Part shown: piece after piece, positions 24,501-32,300 of the stretch | How the letters are laid out: every line of letters begins with the position of its first letter | Position numbering within the stretch: the stretch's first letter is position 1 | Assembly (NCBI RefSeq): GCF_900101825.1 | Contig: NZ_FNAG01000001.1 | Span: forward strand, 62,001-126,000 | DNA: 64,000 nt | Direction: 5' to 3' | Source: Aquimonas voraii | GTDB taxonomy: Bacteria > Pseudomonadota > Gammaproteobacteria > Xanthomonadales > Xanthomonadaceae | Program-made: the position numbers and the translations under genes | Notes under the pieces: model-generated | The model's input: only the letters and a program-made list of their open reading frames with translations | Told to the model about the DNA's origin: nothing | The model's database searches: none

Positions 24501-26231
24501 AGCGTCGAACTGAGCACCAACACTTTCACCAGGGCGGTGTCCGCCAATCTGCTGGTCGAGGGCTCGATGCTTTATGTGTACGGAAGCTTCGATCGAGTCA
24601 ATGGCGCGGACGTCGCGCAGATTGCGCGCGTCAGCCTGGTCGGGGGCGTTCTCGACCCGAGCTTCGTGCTCAATCCCGGCGGTCCGGTGGCGGGCGGGAG
24701 CTATCCCGTCCAGGTCGCAATTCAGGACGGGGCCGGCGGGCTGTATCTGGCGGGCAGCTTCACCCAGCTCGCGGGCCAGGCGGTGACACAGCCGGTGCGT
24801 GTGAGCGGTGCAGGCACGGTAAGCCCGGCGTTCGCGCCCACTGGATTCACCGGCGTCGGCGCGATGTTGTTGCTGGAGGGCAGCCTCTACGTCTCGGGCA
24901 GCAACTGCGTTTCCGGCGCGGCTTGCACCTTCGCAACCTCAAAGCTTGATCCGCAGACGGGCCTCGCCGACCCGGCCTTCCAGTCCGGATTCTCGTCGAG
25001 TGCATTGCAGCCGCTGGGCGCTGACCTCTGGCTCTCCTACGGCGCGCAGCTGCTGGACGCCAACCAGGTGCTGGCCTTGGGCGCGATTCGCCTGCGCGGT
25101 ACCGACGGGGTGCGCGTACCGACCGAGTTCGTCACGCGTCCGCCCTTCATCCGCGCCTTGGCGCGACAGCCGGACGGCGCCACTCTGATTGGCGGCAATT
25201 TCGTCAGGGTCGGCGGCAATCAGGCCAATCTGGTGCGCGTCACGGCCACCGGACAGTTCGACACGGCGTTCGCTCCCGCGCTCGACGGGCGCTCCGTGGT
25301 GGCGCTGAGCGTGTCTGCGAGCGGCGAAATCTTCGCTGGAAGCGGCGGCGCTCTGTTCAAGTTCACCCCCTCGGGCGCGCGCGACCCGAGCTTTGGCACG
25401 GGGGGCGAGGTGGCACTCGCGGGCACGGTCTTTGCGCTTGCGCCGCAGCCCGATGGACTGCTGGCGGGGGGGCAGTTCTCAGTGATCGGCGGCGTGAGCC
25501 GCCAGGCTCTGGCGAAATTGGACCCGGGCACAGGCGCAGTCGACCCGACCTGGAACGCGCAGATTTCAAACAATGGCGCGGTGCTGGCAATCCAGCGAAC
25601 TGTCTCGGGCGATCTCTTCCTCGGCGGAAGCTTCACCAGCGTCGGGGGGCAGCCTCGCCAGAACCTCGCCCGCATCACCTCGACGGGTGCGCTTTCTTCG
25701 TCCTGGAGCGCCTCCGCCAACAGCATCGTCTGGAGCCTTCTGCTGGACGACGACGCGCTCTATGTCGGCGGCGGATTCAGCAGCCTCGGCGGCAGCGCGC
25801 GTCAGCGGATCGGTCGCCTGGATGCGAGCACCGGAGCGCTGCAACCCTGGAACCCGAACAGCGGCACCATTTCCGGATCGGTGCTCGCCATGGCCGCGAG
25901 CCAGGATGGCGGCGTGTTCGTGGGCGGCAGTTTCCGCAGCATGGGTGGAGCCTTCCGCAGCAGCGCTGCCAAGCTGGATCGTGTCACCGGTCTGGCCGAC
26001 CCGAACTGGAACCCCAGCTTCGACGGCCCGGTGTACGCCATTCTCACGGGCTACGGCGAAACGCCGCCGCGGGGCCCGCGCCTCGCCCACATCGACCAGG
26101 CCGTCACCCTCGGCGGCGAATTCGAATTTGCCGGGCCCGTGCCCATGCTCGGTTTCACTGCCGTCGAGCCCACCGGCATCCCGCCGCGGGAGATCTTCTG
26201 CAGCGGGTTCGAGCAGAGGGCTTGCGAGTAG
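21516..26231 (+). CDS. Large secreted delta-60-repeat (DUF5122) double beta-propeller protein
   Basis: A 1571-residue protein with a signal peptide (MKCLMRLLMVVGLALCLPVRA). Residues about 30-720 and 835-1540 are two arrays of roughly 50-residue repeats of the pattern h-Y-V-G-G-x-F-x-x-h-G-G-x-x-R-x-x-h-A-x-h ... G-x-x-D-P-x-W-x-P, typical of delta-60/DUF5122 beta-propeller repeats. An Ig-like domain (about 727-825, TTTITSDSPERSQPFQLYRV, with a Cys pair) separates them. The C-terminus PREIFCSGFEQRACE carries a GFE motif seen in other secreted products here. Such proteins are usually surface or extracellular and of unknown function; no catalytic motif was seen. The ATG has no good ribosome site, and frames upstream belong to holB. 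Confidence 0.8.
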   Translation: MKCLMRLLMVVGLALCLPVRAQLPAPLAQPSLDLRAAAQGRTAVLLPDGSAIVSHDGRWLGGEVERPGLAKIRPDGTADSAWQVEPNGTVFGLAVVGDELLIAGTFSAVNGASRLGLAKASISTGALSTWNPNAGSSSSYRFDSFAVVGNSVYVGGTFTQLGTADRSLVAKIDLVSGAVDPGFSVTAVASFSSDIIVRTDGASLFVAGVFSSINGVARSNAAKLSLVDGAVDPAWAPVFNSNVFRMEIDEGFVYLAGCFSEAAGLARNGAARVSASGSGAVDPTWNPAPQSNACLYGLNVTPNHVYLGGFLSQLGGVAVQRVGRVAKTGAGAADPSWRPATDGLFTFGVWAKADGTALLLGDFVQVGATYTPGVARLDASGNASASGPYSEDRGWVEALASAPDGGTYVGGRFQRIGAAFRPGLLRLTPAGALDAGWLPPLVGRRWVSALASDANHVYVGGEFASAGTPTVNNLLRLTHSGSFDSNWIPGASGPVLALAIDEAANTVFAGGPFNAVAGQARNNIAELSRSTGLPTAFNPNPNAQVRAIAPIGDAVFIAGNFSSVAGVARSRVAKVNRSGALDPNFVANANSTVRALLPGPDGTLYVGGFFTSISGLGRTGLARLSQASGAPDPSWTTFPNSAVTTLAAASDGIYAGGNFSSMGDQPRQLLARISHGNQVAALFAPSLDVGLTTVMEQGGRVLAGGFMGYYAPASQRQVGLLAFPLNATPVATTTTITSDSPERSQPFQLYRVTVNVVGAGGLPAANQRVDISDDRGELCSALLDSAGNGACELVGRVPGTRQLTARFAGTPLLLPSSATEPHTVAGESSTPPVNTAIDLRSASAPVASVRLSDGSLVIGGSFNRVGDQIRRGLAKLRPDGSLDTAFSADVIGSVTGLARDSADNIYVLGAFGYIDGVQRRSIAKLTPAGDVVAGWTAGNTALDTSVGPARLAVEPDGNVLVQTVPALVTTPQNGSFISNQVIRLSGSTGAVMPGFSVELSTNTFTRAVSANLLVEGSMLYVYGSFDRVNGADVAQIARVSLVGGVLDPSFVLNPGGPVAGGSYPVQVAIQDGAGGLYLAGSFTQLAGQAVTQPVRVSGAGTVSPAFAPTGFTGVGAMLLLEGSLYVSGSNCVSGAACTFATSKLDPQTGLADPAFQSGFSSSALQPLGADLWLSYGAQLLDANQVLALGAIRLRGTDGVRVPTEFVTRPPFIRALARQPDGATLIGGNFVRVGGNQANLVRVTATGQFDTAFAPALDGRSVVALSVSASGEIFAGSGGALFKFTPSGARDPSFGTGGEVALAGTVFALAPQPDGLLAGGQFSVIGGVSRQALAKLDPGTGAVDPTWNAQISNNGAVLAIQRTVSGDLFLGGSFTSVGGQPRQNLARITSTGALSSSWSASANSIVWSLLLDDDALYVGGGFSSLGGSARQRIGRLDASTGALQPWNPNSGTISGSVLAMAASQDGGVFVGGSFRSMGGAFRSSAAKLDRVTGLADPNWNPSFDGPVYAILTGYGETPPRGPRLAHIDQAVTLGGEFEFAGPVPMLGFTAVEPTGIPPREIFCSGFEQRACE

Positions 26232-26355
26232 TCCCTCTTCGCAGATTGTCAGCCGCGGCGCAGACGCTATGCTGCGCGCGGCTGACAGCACCCCCTGCGC
26301 CGGACATGACGAATCGTCCGACGTCTTCTGATCGTTCGCTTCCATGGAGTCCCAC

Positions 26356-28857
26356 ATGCGTTTCCTTGTCTGCCTCCTGCTCATCGCCGGATGGCCCCTG
26401 CGTGCAACGGCGCAGATCGAGATCCCCGAATACGCGGATTTCGCTGACATCTACGACAACCTCGGTGCCGTGGTACTGGCGGACGACAACCGACTGGTGC
26501 TCGGCCCGGTGCGCGGCCGTCAGGGCAGCAATCCCGATCTGTTCGTGTTCGTTCGCGAGGGCAATCAATGGCGGCGTGAGGCTGCGCTGGAAACCGGCTG
26601 GGAGGGGGGGACGGTGATCGGCACCACCGTCGCAGCGAGCGCCGCCGCTTTCGGCAACCTGAAGATCATGGCCTTTGCCGATCCTTGGCTTGCCGTGGGC
26701 ATGCCTCAGCGCGCCCAGGATGGCGCGGCCAATCGAGGGGCTGTCCGCCTGTATCGACGTGGCACCGAAGGCTGGCAGGAGCACGGCCTGCTGCGCGCCA
26801 GCGCCGAACAGGCCGGCAGCCGCTTCGGCGCCTCGGTGGCGATTGCAGGAGATGTGCTGGCGGTCGGCCAGCCGGGCGCCAACCGGGTCGAGCTCTTCCG
26901 GCTGCAGGCAGGAGTGTGGCAGCCCGCGACCAGCCTGCAGATGACCACGGGCGAGGTGGACTTTGGCTATGAGCTGGCCTTCGCCGGCGATCAGCTGGTG
27001 GTGCGCAGCAGTGGCGGCCTTCGCATGTTCAGTGAGTTCGCGGGAAACTGGGTGCTGTCCGGAGAGTTGGACACCACCAACGCCGGCTTCGGCAGCAACT
27101 TGCCGTGGGCCGCCGAGGGCGACCTGCTGATCACCGCGGCGAGCACCGAGATCCGTTTTTTCCGCAGGGTCAATGGCGCCTGGGGGCTGGCGACCGACAT
27201 CCCAGCGTTGCCCATGGGCGCCAGCGCCGGCTTCAACGGCTCGCTGCGCGGCTTTGCCTTCAAATCTGGGCCCACGCCCCGCCTCGCCGGCCACGGTTTC
27301 GGCGTGAACGGTGGGCCCATGCGCCCGCGCTACTGGGAGCTGGTGGACGGCGCCTGGTCGTCCGCGCGAGACATCGCCCTGCCTGGGAGTGACGCGCCCT
27401 CGGCGTTTCGATTCAGCACATCCTTCGCGGGCATGGCCTTCGCTTTCGCGCAGGACCGCCTCTTCGTCGGCGCGCGTCTGGTCAGCGTGGGGCGCGTGCT
27501 CAGCCAAGGTGCGGCCTACGCCTACACCCTGGGCGCATCGGGCCCTGCCCATGAGCGCACCTTCCGCCATGGCAACGGTCGGCTGGGCGACAACTTCGGT
27601 CACTGGGTGGCCATCGATGGCGAATGGGCGCTGGTGGCGGCCCGTGGCGCCGACGCGCTGAGCCCCACCGGAATTCTGCGCGACGCCGGCGCGGTGCAGG
27701 TCTATCGCAAGTCCGGCACGAGCTGGGCCCCGGTTCAGACGCTGGCTCTGGAGGCGCCCGAGGCCTTCAATGCCTTCGGCGAGCGCGTGGCCCTGAAGGG
27801 CGCGCTGGCGGTGGTCGCCGCGCAGGGCAGCGAGGCCGGCATCGCCAGCCACGGCCAGATGCATGTGTTCCGACGCAACGCCCAGGACACCTGGGCGCCG
27901 CTGTGTCGCCTCACGGCGCCGGTCACGCCCGACGGCCAGCCGCAGGCCTTCCGCAATCGCGGCGACCTGCTGGAAGACAGCGCCCCGATCGAGCTGATGG
28001 CCACCGACGGCGAGCACATCGCGGCGGTCTACATGAACCGCCTGTACGCCTGGCGCGCCGAGGCGAACGGCTGCAGCCTGCTGGGGGAGATCGCCATTCC
28101 GGATCGCCTGGCTGCACCGGGCGCGCCGGGGGTCACTCAGGCGGGGTCACTGCAGTTCGAAACCCTGGGGCGTTCGATGCTGCAGGGGCGCTTGGTGGTG
28201 AGCGAGTTCGGCGGTGCGGTGAACGGCACCTCGCCTCCGTCCCGCACCCTGGTGTTCGATTTCGACGGCAGCGCGTGGGTGCGCAGCTTCGCCCACACCA
28301 GTGCCGCTGGCGACACCTGCGCGCAGACCTTCGGTGGTGCGCTGATCGCCCGCGACCACCTGCAGTTCGTCTGTGGTCGAGGCTCCGCCCCCAGCAGGAC
28401 CTTCGAGCGTGTCGACTGGCGCGAGACCGCGCCGGGCGTCTGGGCCTCGACCGCGCAACCGCTACCGACCCTGGGGGCCTCCGAGAATCCTGTCGGTTTC
28501 GCCGGCGAATCCCTGATCACCCGCGAGGCCGGCACGGGCTTCGACGCGGTCGGCCAGTTGCTGCGCGTGCGCCAGCCGCCGAGCTATGACGTGGTCCAGC
28601 AGCTGGGGCCCACTGATGCCTGCCTGTCCTTCATCACCGGGCAGATCATCTTTCTTGGCCCCAACGACGTCTTCGTGCCCTGTCCCTACGCGAATGGCCC
28701 GAACGGACGCGGCGCTGGCGCACTGCAGATCTTCAGCCGCGCCGCAGCGCAGTTCGCGGGCGAGAAGGTGGGGAGCAGCTTCGGCCCCATTCCGCAGCAG
28801 GAGATCCCGCCGCCGCGCCCGGACCTGACCCGCGACGGCTTCGAGGCCGTGCAGTAA
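26356..28857 (+). CDS. Secreted FG-GAP-like beta-propeller protein
   Basis: An 833-residue protein with signal peptide MRFLVCLLLIAGWPLRATAQ. The start is ATG 26356, since GGAG at 26346-26349 lies 6 bases ahead; an ATG 12 bases upstream lacks one. The body repeats the FG-GAP-like pattern FGxSVAIxGDxLAVGxPxxNxVxLFR (for example SRFGASVAIAGDVLAVGQPG and DNFGHWVAIDGEWALVAARG), which builds integrin-type propellers. Short loops between strands contain no obvious enzyme motif. The tail RPDLTRDGFEAVQ has the GFE motif. It lies 124 bases after the first propeller gene, same strand, perhaps co-transcribed. Confidence 0.75.
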   Translation: MRFLVCLLLIAGWPLRATAQIEIPEYADFADIYDNLGAVVLADDNRLVLGPVRGRQGSNPDLFVFVREGNQWRREAALETGWEGGTVIGTTVAASAAAFGNLKIMAFADPWLAVGMPQRAQDGAANRGAVRLYRRGTEGWQEHGLLRASAEQAGSRFGASVAIAGDVLAVGQPGANRVELFRLQAGVWQPATSLQMTTGEVDFGYELAFAGDQLVVRSSGGLRMFSEFAGNWVLSGELDTTNAGFGSNLPWAAEGDLLITAASTEIRFFRRVNGAWGLATDIPALPMGASAGFNGSLRGFAFKSGPTPRLAGHGFGVNGGPMRPRYWELVDGAWSSARDIALPGSDAPSAFRFSTSFAGMAFAFAQDRLFVGARLVSVGRVLSQGAAYAYTLGASGPAHERTFRHGNGRLGDNFGHWVAIDGEWALVAARGADALSPTGILRDAGAVQVYRKSGTSWAPVQTLALEAPEAFNAFGERVALKGALAVVAAQGSEAGIASHGQMHVFRRNAQDTWAPLCRLTAPVTPDGQPQAFRNRGDLLEDSAPIELMATDGEHIAAVYMNRLYAWRAEANGCSLLGEIAIPDRLAAPGAPGVTQAGSLQFETLGRSMLQGRLVVSEFGGAVNGTSPPSRTLVFDFDGSAWVRSFAHTSAAGDTCAQTFGGALIARDHLQFVCGRGSAPSRTFERVDWRETAPGVWASTAQPLPTLGASENPVGFAGESLITREAGTGFDAVGQLLRVRQPPSYDVVQQLGPTDACLSFITGQIIFLGPNDVFVPCPYANGPNGRGAGALQIFSRAAAQFAGEKVGSSFGPIPQQEIPPPRPDLTRDGFEAVQ

Positions 28858-29363
28858 GCCCGCCTCCCGTGCGAGTCCCTCGGGGGCCGCGCGGGAACGC
28901 GTCGAGCGTCGGGCAGGGCGAGTCCCGCCCGACGCGAGTCCTCACCGCGATGGCGCCGGGCCATCGGCCCCATCGCTGCTCCCCCCGGTGCGGCGCAGCC
29001 ATCGGGTCTGATCCCCTGCGCCGCGATTCAAGGGCTTCCCGGCGGTGGTGCCATGCCCGTCGGCCCGCGCCGGCCGCGCGCCCCGGCGCAGCAGTCGCCC
29101 CAGCGCTGCATCCGGCGCGCTGGTCTTCACCAACTCTTGGCGATTCATGCTCTGCAAGTTCTTGAAAGAAAAAGTCTTTCAAGATTTCAGAGCTTTTCAG
29201 ACTTGCCCGCGCTGAACCCGCGCCCGCAGCCACTACCCTCCGCGCACCCACCCCGCGACTACCGATATCCGGCAACAGCTCTCCCCCTGGGCCGCTGGCG
29301 TTGGTGGCGTGGGGGTGGGCACTCGCGTGGGCGGGCCCCGCGCCGCATCGGAGAGCAGATCGC
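28858..29363 (+). other. 506-base gap before the 2375-residue protein gene
   Basis: No protein-like ORF is convincing in this gap; its open frames have the Arg/Ala/Pro-rich look of noncoding GC-rich DNA. Most of it is very GC-rich, but 29155-29205 is a sharp AT-rich island with a palindrome and TTTCAG repeats, described separately. A GGAGAG (29350-29355) serves as ribosome site for the next gene. Confidence 0.6.
29161..29205 (+). promoter_or_regulatory. AT-rich regulatory island: palindrome plus TTTCAG repeats
   Basis: CTTGAAAGA (29161-29169) and TCTTTCAAG (29175-29183) form a perfect 9-bp inverted repeat with a 5-base spacer. Immediately after come TTTCAG at 29185 and 29195, exactly 10 bases apart. 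Bases 29185-29205 match 21355-21375 at 18 of 21 positions, including the 12-mer TTTTCAGACTTG. It lies about 160 bases upstream of the ATG at 29364, a distance similar to the first copy (about 140). Confidence 0.5.
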
Positions 29364-32300
29364 ATGAATCACAGTACGAGCCGCGCCGGCTGGCGCCGGT
29401 CCCTAAAGGGTGCAGCGCTGGTCGCGCTGCTGGTGGCCGCTTCCACTGCGCTGGGGGCCAACGCGCCCGCCATGAGCATGGCCGAGGTGGCCGACAAGGC
29501 CAGTGCGGAGTCCAAGGCGCAGCAGGTGATCGAGCACCTGCCCGATGGGCGGGTGCGGATGACTGCGCCGATGCAGGATCTGGAGGCGCTGATCGGGTTG
29601 GACGGCGTCGCGGTGCGTTCCACCGACGAGGCCGGCGATGCGGGCTTCCATTGGAAGGTGACGGGCGTCGGTCGCGGCGCCTCGCTGAAGGCGGTGCCCG
29701 TGATCTGGCCTGAGGCCCTAGCGGTGCACGGCGAGATCGTTCAAGTGCGTCGCCCGGGCGTGATCGAGGAGTTTCGCGCTGACGCTGACGGCATCCGCCA
29801 GGACTTCGTGGTGCCGGAGCGACCGTCGGGAGACGGCGAGCTGGTGGTCGAAGTCGCGGCGGAGGGGGCGCAGATCTCGGCGGTTGCGCAGGCCGATGGT
29901 CAGGCCGTGAAGGTGCAAATGGCCGATGGCCGTCGCCTGCATTACCACCAGCTGCATGTGACCGATGCGCGCGGCGAGGAGTTGGCGGCACGGATGGAGA
30001 TGACCGCCGCAGGAGGTCTCCGGATCGCGGTGAATGACGCGACGGCGGCCTATCCGGTGCGGATTGACCCGACGTTCAGCGATGCGGACTGGACGGCGTT
30101 GGATGTGCCGGGGTTCAACGGCGTCATCTATTCGATCACCTTGGCGGGCAATCAGGTCGTTGTAGGTGGAGACTTCACGGCTGCCAACGGCGGTGTGCTG
30201 GCGAACCGACTTGCGGTGTGGAACGGCAGTAGCTGGTCGGGGCTGGGAAGCGGCGTGGACAGCGCAGTTTTTGCGCTGGCTTGGGATGCGGCTAATAGCC
30301 GGCTCTACGCTGGCGGCAGCTTCACCATCGCCGGGGGCGCGGCAGCGAGCCGCATCGCGGTTTGGAACGGCAGTAGCTGGTCCGCGCTGGGCATTGGAAT
30401 GAACGATGCTGTCTGGTCGCTTGCGTTGGACGCTGCGGGCGGGCGTCTCTTCGCGGGCGGCGATTTCACCACTGCGGGTGGTGCAGCCGCTAATCGAATC
30501 GCTTTCTGGAACGGTAGCGCCTGGGCGGGCTTGACCAGCGGACTGAACAGCGGCGTGCGTGCTCTAGCTTGGAACGCAACGACTGGACGTTTGGCAGTGG
30601 GGGGGGGGTTTACAACCGCGGGCGGTATTTCTGCTAACCGAATTGCCCTCTGGAATGGCGCTGCTTGGGCACCCTTGGGGGGCGGCGTAACTGGTGGTGC
30701 TGTGCAAGCTCTCGCCTGGGACGTGGGGGGTGGTCGATTGTTCGCGGGTGGGAACTTCACAAGTGCCGGTGGCTCGGCTGCAAGTAGCGTGGCGGTCTGG
30801 AACGGCAGTAACTGGGCAGCGCTGGGAAGTGGTGTGTTCGGACCGATCAGTGCCATGGCTTGGGACGCAGCCGGCGCAAGGCTGTTTGTAGGTGGCGGCT
30901 TGTTGAGCGCAGGGGGATCGTCGGTTAGGAGCATCGCAGTCTGGAATGGCACCGCTTGGGCCTCTTTGGGTACTGGAGTGAATAATGTTATTTGGGCTCT
31001 GGCTTGGGACGCATCCACCGCCCGGCTTATTGTCGCTGGTCAGTTCACAGAGGCCGGTGGGCTGGTCGCCAATCGTATTGCCGTTTGGGATAACGGCAGT
31101 TGGAGTGCGATCGGATTAAGCGGGATTTCTAGCTCTGTCTCAGCGCTCGCTTGGGATCCGGATAGCGCTCGCCTTTTTGTTGGAGGGGCCTTTGCTGCTG
31201 CGGGTGGCGTTGGAGCCAATGGCGTTGCGGTTTGGAACGGAAACGGCTGGAGTGGGCTGGCGAATGGTGTTGCTGGTTCTGTCTCGGATTTGGCTTGGGA
31301 TGCTGCTGGTGGTCGCCTATTTGTCGGCGGAAACTTCGGTGTAAGCGGTGTGGTTGGCTCCTCAAACATTGCCCTTTGGGACGGCAACTCTTGGGCGGCC
31401 TTGGGTGGCGGCGTAAGCGGCGGAACTGTTTCGGCGCTTGCTTGGGATTCGGTGAATGGCCAGCTCTTCGCTGGTGGCGACTTCACCAACGCGGGAGGTG
31501 CGAGCGTTAACCGAATTGCGGTCTGGAATGGAAATGGCTGGGCAGCGCTTGGAAGCGGAGTGAACTCGCTTGTGTCGGACCTCGCTTGGGACGCTGCAGG
31601 TGCTCGTCTGTTTGCTGGAGGGCTTTTCACCAACGCCGGGGGAACGACTGTCAATAGAATTGCCGCGTGGAACGGGAATAGCTGGTCCGCTTTAGGCAGT
31701 GGCTTGGATGGCAGCGTCTTTGCTTTGGCTTGGAATCCTTCTTCTGGCGTGCTCGCCGTTGGCGGAGCGTTTAGTGCAGCGGGTGGCGTAGCTGCAAGTC
31801 GTATCGCAGTTTGGACTGGTTCTGCATGGGATGCATTGGCTGGCGGGGTTGATGGCGCCGTTAGGGCTGTTGTTTGGGATGAGCCGGGGCGTCGCTTATT
31901 CGTGGGCGGAGAGTTCACGATAGCGGGTGGTTTGGGCGCGAACCGCATCGCTATGTGGGATGGAAGCGGTTGGTCATCGCTCGGTAGTGGGATGGATAAT
32001 CGCGTTTTTACCCTTGCTTGGGACTCGTCGAACGGACGATTGTTCGCTGGAGGCAATTTCGTATCTGCTGGAGGCCGCCCGTCGGCAGTTGCTCAGGCGC
32101 AGGTCGGCTTGAAGCAGACAGTCGATTTTCCCAACCCAGGCCCGCAATCCTTTGGCACCACGCCAACGCTGAGCGCGACGGCCTCCTCCGGCCTGACGGT
32201 GACTTTCACCTCAAGTACGACGGGCGTCTGCACGATCACCGCCGGAGGCACCCTGAGTTTCCTCACGACGGGCACCTGCACCATCAACGCCGATCAAGCC

